A stretch of 51,750 nt of DNA from Gammaproteobacteria bacterium (GCA_018816095.1 JAHIWP010000081.1:1-51750); one strand, 5' to 3'. Numbered from the stretch's first letter, positions 7,677 to 17,208 are shown. Numbers and translations: made by a program. The notes: generated by a model from the sequence alone, not told the origin.

Positions 7677-8681
7677 TCAGATAAACAGGTAGGCGAACGC
7701 GTTGAACAGGTAGCCAATCAACACAATGCCAACGGCCACGATGCCGAAAAACAACGCCAGCAGCGGCGCTTTGACCACTTTCTTGAGCATGATCAGCGAG
7801 GGCAGCGACAGCGCGGTAACCGCCATCATAAAGGCCAGCGCTGTACCCAGGCCCACGCCTCGGCCAACCAGCGCTTCGGCAATCGGCAGGGTGCCAAAAA
7901 TATCGGCATACATCGGGATGCCGAGCACAGTCGCCAGCGGCACCGACCACCAGTTTTCCTGGCCGAGCAGCGCTTCGATCCAACCGGCGGGAATCCAATT
8001 ATGGATGGCCGCGCCAATGCCGACGCCGATCAATACGTACAGCCACACGCGGCTGAAAATATCGCTGACCTGCGCCCAGGCGAATTGCGCGCGATCGCGG
8101 CGCGTCAGCTGTTCTTGCGGGATATCGAGCACCGGGTTGTGCATCACAAACGCCTCGACGTAGCGCTCCATCCGCGCTCGGCCGATCAGCGTACCGCCGA
8201 GCACCGCGAGCACCAGACCGATCAGCACGTAGGCGATGGCAATCGACCAATTGAAGATGCTCGCCAGCAGAATCACCGAGGCCAGGTCCACCAGCGGCGA
8301 GGAAATCAGAAAGGCAAAGGTCACCCCCAGCGGCAGGCCGGAGCTGGTAAAGCCGATAAACAGCGGGATCGACGAGCATGAACAAAACGGCGTGATGGTG
8401 CCCAGCAGCGCGCCGGTGAGTTTGGCCTTGAAGCCGCTCATGCTGCCGAGAATGCGGCGGGTGCGCTCCGGCGGGAAATAACTCTGCACCCAGGAGATGC
8501 TGAAAATCAGCACGGCGAGCAAGATGAAAATCTTGATCACGTCGTAGATGAAGAAGTGCAGGCTGGCACCAACGCGGCTGCTCGTATCCAGGCCGAGGCC
8601 GTCTTCCAGCAGCACACGCACCAGCCAAGCCAGCCAGTCCATGCGCAGCAGTTGGTCATTCAGCCATGTGAACAGTTCCAT
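7677..8681 (-). CDS. arsP: ArsP/DUF318-type permease
   Basis: 334 residues with about eight membrane segments. It carries the signature TPFCSCSSIPLFIG (cysteines at about 99-101) and a repeated SSPLVDLAS half, as in ArsP organoarsenical exporters and related Cu/Zn-linked permeases. Inner-membrane efflux of trivalent organoarsenicals is the likely role because it diverges from an ArsR-containing gene with arsH and arsJ beyond. The wider family includes members with other or unknown substrates, so arsP is a contextual call. The small thioredoxin gene follows in the same operon. The shared 149-bp divergent promoter region holds an ATATAT-N8-ATATAT element. Confidence 0.8.
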   Translation of the reverse strand: MELFTWLNDQLLRMDWLAWLVRVLLEDGLGLDTSSRVGASLHFFIYDVIKIFILLAVLIFSISWVQSYFPPERTRRILGSMSGFKAKLTGALLGTITPFCSCSSIPLFIGFTSSGLPLGVTFAFLISSPLVDLASVILLASIFNWSIAIAYVLIGLVLAVLGGTLIGRARMERYVEAFVMHNPVLDIPQEQLTRRDRAQFAWAQVSDIFSRVWLYVLIGVGIGAAIHNWIPAGWIEALLGQENWWSVPLATVLGIPMYADIFGTLPIAEALVGRGVGLGTALAFMMAVTALSLPSLIMLKKVVKAPLLALFFGIVAVGIVLIGYLFNAFAYLFI

Positions 8682-8777
8682 GTGCAGTCCTTAGGTGTAT
8701 GGCCAGTCTAGCCAGGCGTGTGGCGCTCAATGTTGATCTGGGTCGGCTCGGCGCAAACTAAATATACGGTTTACAAG

Positions 8778-8797
8778 ATATATGGCTATCAATATAT
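8778..8797. promoter_or_regulatory. Candidate ArsR operator in the divergent arsP/arsC-R promoter
   Basis: ATATAT-N8-ATATAT sits in an unusually AT-rich patch (8759-8800) of an otherwise GC-rich region, between the divergent permease and arsC-arsR genes. A larger imperfect inverted pair, ATACGG (around 8763) and CCGTAT (around 8806), encloses it. An ArsR repressor encoded next door would be expected to bind here; this is inference. Confidence 0.4.
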
Positions 8798-8830
8798 TCG
8801 CCAAGCCGTATTTGCCAGACCCCCACCGCT

Positions 8831-9604
8831 ATGAGCCAAAAGAGTCGCGTATTGTTCCTTTGCGTAGCCAATGCCGCCCGCTCGCAGATGGCCGAGGCGC
8901 TGTTGCGCCACACCGACCCCGAGGGTTACGAGGTGTGCAGCGCCGGCACCCAGCCCAGTGAGGTCGACCCGCATGCGCGCCTTGCGCTGGAGCAACTGGG
9001 TGTGAGCACCGAAGGCCTGTACAGCAAACCCCTGGAAAGCTTCGACGGCCAGGCGTTCGACTACGTGATCACCCTGTGTGACAAATCCGCCTTCGAGTGC
9101 AGCACCTTGCCGGGTGCCGGCGAATACATCGCTTGGGATTTTGAAGACCCGGCCACCAGCCAGCAGGCCAATGCTTACACGCACTGCCTGCAGCAGATCC
9201 ACGAACGCATCAAGCTGTTCGTGCTGGTCAAAAGCAAAGCCCATGCGCCGCTGCAGATGTTGGCCCCGGTCACCCTATTCAAGTGCCTGGCCGATGACAC
9301 CCGCGCGCGCATGACCCAGCTGATCGCCCAGGAGGGCGAGCTGTGCGTCTGTGAGCTGACCGCCGCCCTGCAGGAAAGTCAGCCGAAAATCTCTCGCCAT
9401 CTGGCGCAGTTGCGCAGCAGCGGCTTGTTGCAGGATCGCCGCGCGGGGCAGTGGGTTTACTACCGCCTGCATCCGCACTTGCCGGCTTGGGTTAGGCAGA
9501 CCCTGGCGCAAGTGCTCACCGCGGATGACCCGCAACTGGCCGAAGACCGCCTGCGCCTGCACAGCATGCGCGACCGCCCGGACCGCGCCGCCCTGTGCGG
9601 CTAA
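8831..9604 (+). CDS. ArsC-ArsR fusion: arsenate reductase plus arsenical repressor
   Basis: 257 residues, two domains in one frame. Residues 1-140 are a low-molecular-weight phosphatase-type arsenate reductase: P-loop CVANAARS with nucleophile C11, plus C83 and C90 in LCDKSAFEC, the relay cysteines of thioredoxin-coupled ArsC. The cysteine often found inside the P-loop is an alanine here. From about residue 143 an ArsR/SmtB domain follows, with the As(III) site ELCVCEL (C172, C174) and recognition helix [12 protein letters not shown]. The protein could therefore reduce As(V) and sense the As(III) produced. The ribosome site is weak, so low or leaderless translation is possible. It heads the plus-strand arsenic operon. 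Confidence 0.9.
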   Translation: MSQKSRVLFLCVANAARSQMAEALLRHTDPEGYEVCSAGTQPSEVDPHARLALEQLGVSTEGLYSKPLESFDGQAFDYVITLCDKSAFECSTLPGAGEYIAWDFEDPATSQQANAYTHCLQQIHERIKLFVLVKSKAHAPLQMLAPVTLFKCLADDTRARMTQLIAQEGELCVCELTAALQESQPKISRHLAQLRSSGLLQDRRAGQWVYYRLHPHLPAWVRQTLAQVLTADDPQLAEDRLRLHSMRDRPDRAALCG

Positions 9605-9627
9605 GCCACCTTTTTCAGAGAAAGCCC

Positions 9628-10338
9628 ATGACCACCGAACTGCCGAATATCGATCCCGAACTGCTGGACATTCCGACCTCCGACAAGCTGGCGCAACCGG
9701 CCGCCGCGCATAAACCGCGCATCCTGCTGCTTTATGGCTCCAACCGCGCACGCTCTTACAGCCGTCTGCTGACCGAGGAAGCCGCGCGTTTACTTGAGCA
9801 GTTCGGCGCCGAAGCGCGGATTTTCAATCCCGCCGGCCTGCCGCTGCCAGATGATGCCCCTGAAGATCACCCCAAGGTACAAGAGCTGCGCGAGCTGGTG
9901 CTGTGGAGTGAAGGCATGGTGTGGTGCTCGCCGGAGCGCCACGGCGCGATGACCGGAGTGTTCAAGGCGCAAATCGACTGGATTCCCCTGAGCATGGGCG
10001 CGGTGCGGCCGAGCCAAGGCAAGACCCTGGCGTTGATGCAGGTCAGCGGCGGTTCGCAATCGTTCAATGCGCTGAACCAGATGCGCGTGCTCGGGCGCTG
10101 GATGCGCATGTTCACCATCCCCAATCAGTCCTCGGTGGCCAAGGCCTTCCTTGAATTCGACGAGGCTGGGCGGATGAAACCCTCGGCCTACTACGACCGG
10201 GTGGTGGATGTGATGGAAGAACTGGTCAAGTTCACCCTGCTGCTGCGCGGCCAAACCGACTACTTGGTGGACCGTTACTCCGAACGCAAGGAGTCGGCTG
10301 AACAACTGAGCAAACGGGTGAATCAGGCCGCCATTTAA
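9628..10338 (+). CDS. arsH: ArsH NADPH-dependent FMN organoarsenical oxidase
   Basis: 236 residues. Flavodoxin-like fold with the phosphate loop [13 protein letters not shown] (about residue 36) and the ArsH-typical [20 protein letters not shown] region. ArsH enzymes oxidise trivalent methyl- and aryl-arsenicals to less toxic pentavalent forms and reduce flavin. The start at 9628 has a GAGAAAG ribosome site and follows the arsC-arsR stop by 23 bp; the upstream frame extension overlaps arsR and is rejected. It is part of the operon with ynfA, GAPDH and arsJ. Confidence 0.93.
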   Translation: MTTELPNIDPELLDIPTSDKLAQPAAAHKPRILLLYGSNRARSYSRLLTEEAARLLEQFGAEARIFNPAGLPLPDDAPEDHPKVQELRELVLWSEGMVWCSPERHGAMTGVFKAQIDWIPLSMGAVRPSQGKTLALMQVSGGSQSFNALNQMRVLGRWMRMFTIPNQSSVAKAFLEFDEAGRMKPSAYYDRVVDVMEELVKFTLLLRGQTDYLVDRYSERKESAEQLSKRVNQAAI

Positions 10339-10401
10339 GGCTCAAGCCTCATACCCTCCATACACATCCAGGCCGACTGCAGGTTGGCCACAGAGGTCAG
10401 C

Positions 10402-10728
10402 ATGCTTAACACACTTGGGCTATTCGCCCTCACGGCCCTTGCCGAGATCATCGGCTGCTACCTGCCATACCTGTGGCTCAAGCAGGGCAAGAGCATCTGG
10501 CTGCTGCTGCCGGCCGCCGCCTCACTGGTGCTGTTCGCCTGGCTGCTGACCCTGCACCCCACCGCCGCCGGGCGGGTGTATGCCGCTTATGGCGGGGTGT
10601 ATGTGGCCATGGCGATTATCTGGCTGTGGCTGGTGGACGGCATCCGCCCGACCCATTGGGACCTGCTGGGTGCGGCTGTGGCCCTGCTCGGCATGGCGAT
10701 CATTATGTTTGCGCCGCGTAGCGCCTAA
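10402..10728 (+). CDS. YnfA-family (UPF0060) small membrane protein
   Basis: 108 residues, four membrane helices, with the family pattern [16 protein letters not shown] near the start and [16 protein letters not shown] in the third helix. YnfA proteins resemble SMR drug exporters; some are reported to affect biocide tolerance. The start at 10402 is chosen over an upstream TTG because AGAGGT lies just ahead of it. It is wedged between arsH and the ArsJ-associated GAPDH, so it is probably co-transcribed with arsenic genes. Whether it has an arsenic role is unknown. Confidence 0.88.
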   Translation: MLNTLGLFALTALAEIIGCYLPYLWLKQGKSIWLLLPAAASLVLFAWLLTLHPTAAGRVYAAYGGVYVAMAIIWLWLVDGIRPTHWDLLGAAVALLGMAIIMFAPRSA

Positions 10729-10752
10729 TCACTTTGTAGAGGGCATTGGTTT

Positions 10753-11757
10753 ATGGCTATCAAGGTAGGGATCAACGGTTTTGGCCGCATCGGTCGTCTG
10801 GCGCTGCGCGCCGCCTGGGGCTGGCCGGAATTCGAGTTTGTGCAGATCAACGACCCAGCCGGCGATGCACCGACCCATGCGCATTTGCTCAATTTCGATT
10901 CGGTGCACGGTCGCTGGCAGCATGAGGCGAGTAGCGACGGCGACTGTGTGGTCATTGACGGCAAGCGCATCACCGTCACAGCTAACAAGGTCATTGCCGA
11001 TACCGACTGGAGCGGCTGCGATTTGGTGATCGAGGCCAGCGGCAAGATGAAGACGGTCGCGCTGCTGCAAGGCTATCTCGATCAAGGCGTAAAGCGCGTG
11101 GTGGTCTGTGCGCCAGTCAAGGAGGCCGGCGCGCTGAATGTGGTGATGGGCGTCAATCAGCAGCTGTTTGACCCGGCCCAGCACCGCATCGTTACCGCAG
11201 CCTCCTGCACCACCAACTGCCTGGCCCCGGTGGTCAAGGTGATCCACGAGAACCTCGGCATCCGCCACGGTTCGATCACCACCATCCACGACCTGACCAA
11301 CACCCAGAGCATCCTCGATACGCCGCACAAGGATCTGCGCCGCGCCCGCGCTTCGGGTATGAGCTTGATCCCCACCAGCACCGGTTCGGCCACGGCGATT
11401 GCCGAAATCTTCCCCGAGCTGCGCGGCAAGCTGAATGGCCACGCGGTGCGCGTGCCGCTGGCCAACGCATCCTTGACCGATTGCGTATTTGAGGTTGAGC
11501 GCGCGACCACGGCGGAGGAGGTCAATGCGCTGTTTAAAGCCGCCGCTGCCGGCCCGTTGGCTGGGATTCTGGGCTATGAGGAGCGGCCGCTGGTGTCCAT
11601 CGACTACCGTACCGATCCGCGCTCGTCGATTATCGATGCCTTGTCGACCATGGTGGTCAACGGCACTCAGGTGAAGCTCTACGCCTGGTATGACAACGAG
11701 TGGGGCTACGCCAACCGCACCGTCGAGTTGGCGCGGATGGTGGGTGTGGCCGAATGA
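10753..11757 (+). CDS. ArsJ-associated glyceraldehyde-3-phosphate dehydrogenase
   Basis: 334 residues with [10 protein letters not shown] for NAD binding, the catalytic cysteine C152 in SCTTNCLAP, and the usual C-terminal [11 protein letters not shown]. In ArsJ operons this GAPDH uses arsenate in place of phosphate to make 1-arseno-3-phosphoglycerate, which ArsJ exports. The glycolytic role is less likely because the gene lies between arsenic genes and directly ahead of arsJ. AGAGGG precedes the ATG. The arsJ gene follows after 136 bp that contain repeat elements. Confidence 0.92.
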   Translation: MAIKVGINGFGRIGRLALRAAWGWPEFEFVQINDPAGDAPTHAHLLNFDSVHGRWQHEASSDGDCVVIDGKRITVTANKVIADTDWSGCDLVIEASGKMKTVALLQGYLDQGVKRVVVCAPVKEAGALNVVMGVNQQLFDPAQHRIVTAASCTTNCLAPVVKVIHENLGIRHGSITTIHDLTNTQSILDTPHKDLRRARASGMSLIPTSTGSATAIAEIFPELRGKLNGHAVRVPLANASLTDCVFEVERATTAEEVNALFKAAAAGPLAGILGYEERPLVSIDYRTDPRSSIIDALSTMVVNGTQVKLYAWYDNEWGYANRTVELARMVGVAE

Positions 11758-11783
11758 TCCGTTAGCCGGTCTCGCGGCCGGTT

Positions 11784-11811
11784 GGTGGGTTACGCCTTCG
11801 GCTAACCCACC
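11784..11811. repeat. REP-like hairpin between GAPDH and arsJ
   Basis: GGTGGGTTACGCC and GGCTAACCCACC form a long hairpin with a TTC loop. A second small hairpin, CCGGTCTCGCGGCCGG, lies just upstream at 11766-11781. The GGTGGGTTA...TAACCCACC type recurs at 13226-13291. Confidence 0.7.
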
Positions 11812-11831
11812 CTACGTTCACGTCGCAGCCC

Positions 11832-11862
11832 TTAGGATGGGTTGAGCAAAGCGATACCCATC
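11832..11862. repeat. Single arm of the TAGGATGGGTTGAGC repeat
   Basis: TTAGGATGGGTTGAGCAAAG followed by CGATACCCATC. It matches, with few changes, the two inverted arms at 19440-19547. It is a solo arm just upstream of arsJ. Confidence 0.7.
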
Positions 11863-11893
11863 AAACACCCTGCGCCATCACAGGACTCATTCG

Positions 11894-13126
11894 ATGCACG
11901 CCTTATCTCGCCTAGCCCCCGAAGTGCGCCAATACCTGCTGGTCACCGGTAATTACTGGGCCTTTACCCTGACCGATGGCGCGCTGCGCATGCTGGTGGT
12001 GCTGCATTTCCACAGCCTCGGTTACACGCCGCTGCAGATCGCTGCGCTGTTTCTGTTTTATGAGGTTTTTGGCGTGATCACCAATCTGCTGGGTGGTTAT
12101 CTGGGCGCGCGGTTGGGGCTGAATCGCACCATGAATATCGGCCTGGGCCTGCAGGTGGCAGCGTTGTTGATGCTCACCGTGCCGGCCGCCTGGCTGACTA
12201 TTCCCTGGGTGATGGGTGCCCAAGCACTGTCGGGCATCGCCAAAGACCTGAACAAGATGAGCGCCAAGAGCTCGATCAAGCTGCTGGTGCCGGACAGTCA
12301 GCAGGGCACGCTGTACCAGTGGGTGGCGATCCTTACCGGCTCGAAGAATGCGCTGAAAGGCGTGGGCTTTTTTATGGGCGGCGCGCTGCTGGCGCTGCTC
12401 GGCTTTACTGGTGCGGTGCTGGTCATGGCAGCTGTGCTGGCGCTGATCTGGCTGGCCAGTTTGCGGCTGTTGCAGAAGGATTTAGGCAAGGCCAAAGCCA
12501 AACCGAAGTTTCGCGACCTGCTGTCCAAGAGCCGGGCGATCAACCTGCTCTCGGCCGCGCGACTGTTCCTGTTCGGCGCGCGCGATGTGTGGTTTGTCGT
12601 GGCGCTGCCGGTGTACCTGTCCAGCGTGTTGGGTTGGGACTTCTGGCTGGTTGGCGGCTTTCTTGCGGTGTGGGTGATTGGCTACGGCATGGTGCAGGCG
12701 TTTGCCCCAACGCTCACCAGTAAGTTCAGCGGCAAAGCCAGCGGCCAGTTGCCGGATGGCCGCGCCGCGTTTGCCTGGGCCGCCGTGCTGGCCGGTGTGC
12801 CAGCGCTGATTGCCTTGGGCATGGGCAGTGCTTGGCCCGTGCAGTGGGTGCTGATCGGCGGGCTGCTGCTGTTCGGCGCGCTGTTTGCGGTGAACTCCTC
12901 GCTGCACAGCTACCTGATCGTCAGCTACGCCAAAGAGGACGGTGTGTCGCTGGATGTCGGCTTCTATTACATGTCCAACGCCGCCGGCCGGCTGCTTGGC
13001 ACGTTGCTCTCGGGCTGGGTTTACCAGGCTTATGGCTTGGCCGCCTGCCTGTGGATTTCCTCGGGTTTTGTGCTGCTGGCGGCGCTGATTTCCATCGGCT
13101 TGCCCAGGCACCGTTTGGCCGTTTAG
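11894..13126 (+). CDS. arsJ: ArsJ major-facilitator organoarsenical efflux transporter
   Basis: 410 residues with about 12 hydrophobic segments and an MFS layout. The first third contains the ArsJ-like stretch GIAKDLNKMSAKSSIKLLVP, and the C-terminal half begins with SKSRAINLLSAARLFLFGARD. ArsJ exports 1-arseno-3-phosphoglycerate, which breaks down outside to arsenate, giving As(V) resistance without reduction. It is paired with the GAPDH gene upstream as in known arsJ clusters. The 136-bp gap with hairpins could lower read-through from upstream. It ends the arsenic block. Confidence 0.92.
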   Translation: MHALSRLAPEVRQYLLVTGNYWAFTLTDGALRMLVVLHFHSLGYTPLQIAALFLFYEVFGVITNLLGGYLGARLGLNRTMNIGLGLQVAALLMLTVPAAWLTIPWVMGAQALSGIAKDLNKMSAKSSIKLLVPDSQQGTLYQWVAILTGSKNALKGVGFFMGGALLALLGFTGAVLVMAAVLALIWLASLRLLQKDLGKAKAKPKFRDLLSKSRAINLLSAARLFLFGARDVWFVVALPVYLSSVLGWDFWLVGGFLAVWVIGYGMVQAFAPTLTSKFSGKASGQLPDGRAAFAWAAVLAGVPALIALGMGSAWPVQWVLIGGLLLFGALFAVNSSLHSYLIVSYAKEDGVSLDVGFYYMSNAAGRLLGTLLSGWVYQAYGLAACLWISSGFVLLAALISIGLPRHRLAV

Positions 13127-13150
13127 ACAGCGGCTTGCCTGGTTTTGTAG

Positions 13151-13168
13151 GCGCGGGCTTGCCCGCGA
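13151..13168. repeat. Pseudomonas REP hairpin
   Basis: GCGCGGGCTTGCCCGCG, preceded by TTTGTAG, is the common Pseudomonas REP motif. It lies downstream of arsJ. Confidence 0.75.
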
Positions 13169-13225
13169 ATCGCGTCAACCGGAAAGCGTCGCGTCCAGCC
13201 GATTCAACAGACCCATCACCGCTTG

Positions 13226-13291
13226 GTGGGTTAAGTGGCGCACGGGTATGCAGCTGTTCCCCAGTTCTTGGTTCTACGCCACTAACCCACC
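13226..13291. repeat. Inverted repeat ending in GGTGGGTTA / TAACCCACC
   Basis: GTGGGTTAAGTGGCG (from 13227) pairs with CGCCACTAACCCAC (to 13290), with one base missing in the second arm. It encloses about 37 bp. Similar arms occur as a tight hairpin at 11784-11811. Confidence 0.65.
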
Positions 13292-13387
13292 CTACAGAAG
13301 CGGCCTTGGCGCGTAATAAGCGCAAGTTTGTGCAAGATCTGGCTCCAGATAGCGCGCAGACTCTCGTTATCCAAAGGGAGTCTTTTG

Positions 13388-14287
13388 ATGAACCTGTCGC
13401 TCTATCTGTTGACCGTACTGATCTGGGGCACCACCTGGATCGCCCTTAAGCTGCAACTCGGCGAGGTGGCGATTGCCGCCTCCATTGCCTATCGCTTTGC
13501 CCTGGCCTCGCTGGTGCTGTTTGCCATTTTGCTGCTCAGCGGGCGCCTGCAAACACTCGACAAGCGCGGCCAGCTGATCTGTCTGGTACAAGGGCTGTGT
13601 CTGTTCTGCCTGAATTTCATGTGTTTCTACACCGCTAGCCAGTGGATACCCAGCGGTCTGGTGGCAGTGATTTTCTCCACCGCCACGCTGTGGAATGCGA
13701 TCAACGCGCGGTTGTTCTTCAAGCAGAAAATTGCCGCCAATGTGCTGGCCGGTGGCGCGTTGGGTTTGGGCGGTTTGGCGTTGTTGTTCTGGCCGGAGTT
13801 GGGCGGGCATGAGGCCAGCCATGAAACCCTGTTGGGCATTGGCTTGGCGGTTATCGGCACGTTGCTGTTCTCCGCCGGCAATATGCTTTCCAGCCTGCAG
13901 CAGAAGGCTGGCCTCAAGCCGCTGACCACCAATGCCTGGGGCATGCTCTATGGCGCGCTGATGTTGGTGGCGATCTGCCTGGTTAGCGGCACGCCGTTCG
14001 GTTTCGAGTGGAACAGCCGCTACATCGGCAGCCTGCTGTACCTGGCGATTCCTGGCTCGGTGATCGGCTTTACCGCCTACCTGACCCTGGTCGGGCGCAT
14101 GGGCCCGGAGCGCGCCGCCTACTGCACCGTGCTGTTCCCGGTGGTGGCGCTGAATATCTCGGTATTTGCCGAGGGCTATCAATGGACTGCACCGGCGCTG
14201 TTCGGCTTGGTGTTGGTGATGTTGGGTAACGTGCTGGTGTTTCGTAAACCCAAGGCTGCGCCACTGTTGGCGACGCGCGAGGCGTAG
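13388..14287 (+). CDS. EamA/DMT-family transporter
   Basis: 299 residues with ten predicted membrane helices in two repeated halves (EamA domains). It begins MNLSLYLLTVLIWGTTWIALK, whose N-terminal WGTTW pattern is typical of drug/metabolite exporters. AAAGGGAG precedes the start at 13388, and the upstream extension of the frame lacks similarity. The substrate is unknown. The gene stands alone, between repeat-rich spacers, and converges on polB. Confidence 0.88.
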   Translation: MNLSLYLLTVLIWGTTWIALKLQLGEVAIAASIAYRFALASLVLFAILLLSGRLQTLDKRGQLICLVQGLCLFCLNFMCFYTASQWIPSGLVAVIFSTATLWNAINARLFFKQKIAANVLAGGALGLGGLALLFWPELGGHEASHETLLGIGLAVIGTLLFSAGNMLSSLQQKAGLKPLTTNAWGMLYGALMLVAICLVSGTPFGFEWNSRYIGSLLYLAIPGSVIGFTAYLTLVGRMGPERAAYCTVLFPVVALNISVFAEGYQWTAPALFGLVLVMLGNVLVFRKPKAAPLLATREA

Positions 14288-14314
14288 GGTGCGTTCGCGA
14301 GGCTGGGGTTTGAT

Positions 14315-14375
14315 GTGGGAGGGGCTTTAGCCGCGACTCAGGCGATAAAGCTGTCGCGGCTAAAGCCCCTCCCGC
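14315..14375. repeat. Inverted REP pair between the EamA gene and polB
   Basis: GTGGGAGGGGCTTTAGCC with GCGAC (14315-14335) is repeated in inverse as GTCGCGGCTAAAGCCCC with TCCCGC (to 14375). The arms are about 21 bp. The same pair in opposite arm order occurs at 25789-25850. It lies in the convergent gap and may also terminate transcription. Confidence 0.85.
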
Positions 14376-14383
14376 AAAAGTGG

Positions 14384-16756
14384 TTAGAACAACCCCAACT
14401 GCCCACCAATCAAAGTGGCGAAGTCGTCATCAACAAACGGCAATATGGCATCGGCCACCGGCTGTAGTTGCCGGGTCAGGTAGTGGTCGTAATCGATGGC
14501 GGCGTTGCGTGCTTCCAGCGGTTGCGGGCCAGAGGTGGTGATTACGTAGCTGATCCAGCCGCCGCGTTGATATTGCAGTGGCCGGCCGTGGGCGGCGTTG
14601 TATTCGTCGGCCAGGCGTGCGGCGCGCACATGCGGCGGTACGTTGCGCTCATAGTCCGTTAGCAGGCGGCGCAGGCGCTTGCGGTAGACCAGCAGCTCAT
14701 CCAACTCGCCATTCAGGGTGCGTTCGACATAGTCGCGGATATAACCCTGGTAGGGCTGGTTGAGGAAGATCCGTTCATACAGCTCGCGCTGAAACTGCTG
14801 AGCCAGCGGTGACCAGTCGCTGCGCACGGTTTCCAGACCTTTGTAGACCATCTCGCGGCTGCCGTCGGCGCGTCTGATCATCCCGGCATAGCGTTTTTTG
14901 CTGCCTTCTTCGGCGCCGCGAATAGTCGGCATCAGAAAGCGGCTGTAGTGGGTTTCGTATTGCAGCTCCAGGGCGCTGCTCAAACCGTATGCGCTGTGCA
15001 GATGTTCGCGCCACCAGGCATTCACTTTGGCCACCAGCGCGCGGCCGATTTGCCCCGCCTCGGCTTCGTCATGCGGGCGTTGTAGCCAGACAAAGGTGGA
15101 GTCGGTGTCGCCGTAAATCACTGCATGGCCTTCGGCCTCGATCAGGGCGCGGGTGCGGGCCATGATTTCGTGGCCGCGCAGGGTGATCGAGGAGGCCAGG
15201 CGCGTGTCGAAGAAGCGGCAACCGCTGGAACCGAGCACGCCGTAGAAGGCATTCATGATGATCTTCAGCGCCTGCGACAGCGGCGCGTTGTGCTCGCGTT
15301 TGGCGGCTTCGCGGCCCTGCCATACGCGCTCGACTATCGCGGGCAGGCAATGCTCGCTACGGGAGAAGCGTGCGCCGCGAAAGCCCGGCACCGAGTGTGT
15401 ATCGTCCGGCTGGCGCAGGCCTTCGATCAGCCCCACCGGATCGATCAGAAAGCTGCGGATAATCGACGGATACAGGCTCTTGTAGTCGAGCACCAATACC
15501 GACTCGTATAGCCCCGGCTGCGACTCCATAACGAAACCGCCGGGGCTGGCTTGCGGCGGGTTGTCGCCGAGGTTCGGCGCGACAAAACCGCGACGGTGCA
15601 TCAGCGGCATATACAGGTGCTCGAAGGCCGCCACCGAGCCGCCGTTACGGTCGGCGGGTAACCCTGTGACCGTGGCGCGCTCCAGCAGAAAGTCGAGGAT
15701 TGCGGTTTTTCCGAAGATCCGCGTGACCAGCTCACAATCGCGCAGGTTGTAGCGCGCCAGGGCGGGTTTGTCTTCGCGGAACATGCGGTCGATTTCGTCC
15801 ATGCGCTGGTACGGCGTGGAAATATCCTTGCCCTCGCCGAGCAGGGTTTGCGCGACGTTTTCCAGGCTGAACGAGGGGAAGCTCCAGGTCGCCGAGCGCA
15901 GTGTTTCGATGCCATCAATAATCAGCCGGCCCGCTGCATCGGCGAAGAAGTGACCGTTGCCGCTGCCATGCTCGCGCCACTGCATCTCACTGCCATCGCG
16001 GCCCAGACGCAGGGGGGTGGCCAGACGGCGGGCGTGTTCGTGCAGCACACGCAGGTCGAACTGCACCAGGTTCCAGCCGATGATCGCGTCCGGGTCGTGC
16101 TGCGCTATCCAGTGGTTGAGGCGTTCGAGCAACTGCTCGCGGCTGACGAAGTACTCCAGCTGAAAATCCACTTCTGGCGGCTTTTCCGGCGCGCGGCCGA
16201 GCATATACACGTTGCGCTGGCCGCAGCCTTCGATGGCGATGGAGTACAGCTCGCCGAAGGCATTGGTCTCGATATCCAGCGAGGCCAGCTTGAGGGTGGG
16301 GCGGTAGTCCGCGCAGGGTTTGATCTGCGCTTCCAGCAGCAGGGCCGGGTTAGCTGCATCAGGCGTGCCGGCGAACAGCACTGGCGCGGTAATAAAGCGC
16401 TCCATCAGGTAGCGCTCTGGCGGGCGCACATCGGCTTCGTAAACCGTTACGCCCGCGCGGCGCAGGCGTTTGTCGAGGTCGATCAACTGACGATGCTGCT
16501 GGCAATACAGGCCCAGCACCGGGCGCTGCTGAAAGTCTTTGAGGGCTAGCGGGCGCAGCTCAGCGCCGCTTTCATTGGCCAGTAGCGCCTCGGCCTGGGC
16601 GCGTTGCTCGGCCGGGATAAAGGCCACCGAGGTCTGCAGCGGCAAGCGGATCTGTTGCGGACCCTGTTCAGTGGCCAGCCAGAACTCCACCTGTGTGCCT
16701 GTTGGCGTATCACGCCAATGTCGGGTCAGGATAAACCCGCGCTGTAACTCCACCAC
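14384..16756 (-). CDS. polB: DNA polymerase II (family B)
   Basis: 790 residues, close to the 783 of E. coli Pol II. The 3'-5' exonuclease domain begins with [17 protein letters not shown] (about residue 153). Polymerase motif A is [13 protein letters not shown], motif B is [13 protein letters not shown], and motif C is YGDTDSTF with both catalytic aspartates. Pol II restarts forks and bypasses lesions. The start is GTG at 16756 with GAGGGT upstream. No CTGT-N8-ACAG LexA box is visible in the ~100 bp upstream, although the gene is SOS-controlled in E. coli. Confidence 0.95.
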   Translation of the reverse strand: MVELQRGFILTRHWRDTPTGTQVEFWLATEQGPQQIRLPLQTSVAFIPAEQRAQAEALLANESGAELRPLALKDFQQRPVLGLYCQQHRQLIDLDKRLRRAGVTVYEADVRPPERYLMERFITAPVLFAGTPDAANPALLLEAQIKPCADYRPTLKLASLDIETNAFGELYSIAIEGCGQRNVYMLGRAPEKPPEVDFQLEYFVSREQLLERLNHWIAQHDPDAIIGWNLVQFDLRVLHEHARRLATPLRLGRDGSEMQWREHGSGNGHFFADAAGRLIIDGIETLRSATWSFPSFSLENVAQTLLGEGKDISTPYQRMDEIDRMFREDKPALARYNLRDCELVTRIFGKTAILDFLLERATVTGLPADRNGGSVAAFEHLYMPLMHRRGFVAPNLGDNPPQASPGGFVMESQPGLYESVLVLDYKSLYPSIIRSFLIDPVGLIEGLRQPDDTHSVPGFRGARFSRSEHCLPAIVERVWQGREAAKREHNAPLSQALKIIMNAFYGVLGSSGCRFFDTRLASSITLRGHEIMARTRALIEAEGHAVIYGDTDSTFVWLQRPHDEAEAGQIGRALVAKVNAWWREHLHSAYGLSSALELQYETHYSRFLMPTIRGAEEGSKKRYAGMIRRADGSREMVYKGLETVRSDWSPLAQQFQRELYERIFLNQPYQGYIRDYVERTLNGELDELLVYRKRLRRLLTDYERNVPPHVRAARLADEYNAAHGRPLQYQRGGWISYVITTSGPQPLEARNAAIDYDHYLTRQLQPVADAILPFVDDDFATLIGGQLGLF

Positions 16757-16857
16757 TGCACCCTCAAGACTGCGCTCAGACGCACAATTCTACGTGGCAT
16801 TGCCTCGCTGTAGTGGACCGTGAGTAGCACAGGTCACGGCAGCCTTTGCGCTTGGGC

Positions 16858-17208
16858 TTATTCGTCCTGTTCGGTTTGTAAATGCATCTTGTGCAGGACG
16901 CGGTGGACTATGGGCGAGAACAGCGTGCCCAAGGCCAGCAGTACGGTGGTTTCGATAAACAGGTTGTAGAGGGCGGTAAATACGTGGCCGCCGTGGGAGG
17001 TGAGCGGATGCGGAACCGGCAGGGAGCCCAGCAGAGAAACAGCATTTATAAAGGCTTCTGTCAGGGGCAGTTCGAAGAACAGATGGAACGTCATAACGCC
17101 GGGAATCACGGCAAGCGCCAGCAGCAGTATGGCGATGGCCAGGTAGGTGAGCAGGCGGTAGATAAACTGTTCAAAGGGCAATACATCATCTTTAACGTGC
17201 TCAAACAT
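16858..17208 (-). CDS. Hypothetical inner-membrane protein
   Basis: 116 residues, not recognised. Three hydrophobic segments are visible, at about residues 16-37, 40-60 and 78-97, with charged ends. The sequence reads MFEHVKDDVLPFEQFIYRLL at the start and HRVLHKMHLQTEQDE at the end. The start at 17208 is set by GAAGGA upstream; the longer frame to 17640 runs antisense through rlhA and is rejected. It is divergent from rlhA and about 100 bp upstream of polB in the same direction, so an operon with polB is possible but not shown. Confidence 0.65.
   Translation of the reverse strand: MFEHVKDDVLPFEQFIYRLLTYLAIAILLLALAVIPGVMTFHLFFELPLTEAFINAVSLLGSLPVPHPLTSHGGHVFTALYNLFIETTVLLALGTLFSPIVHRVLHKMHLQTEQDE

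Noticed and set aside
7353..8381. Long plus-strand open frame (342 codons) over the thioredoxin and permease genes
   Set aside because: It is antisense to two well-supported genes, its translation is rich in Gln, Arg and His with no domain, and its length follows from high-GC codon bias.
10753..11757. Housekeeping glycolytic GAPDH
   Set aside because: It lies between arsenic genes and directly upstream of arsJ, the usual place for the arsenate-using paralogue.
13367..14182. 271-codon minus-strand frame over the EamA gene
   Set aside because: Low-complexity translation opposite a clear transporter; a codon-bias shadow.
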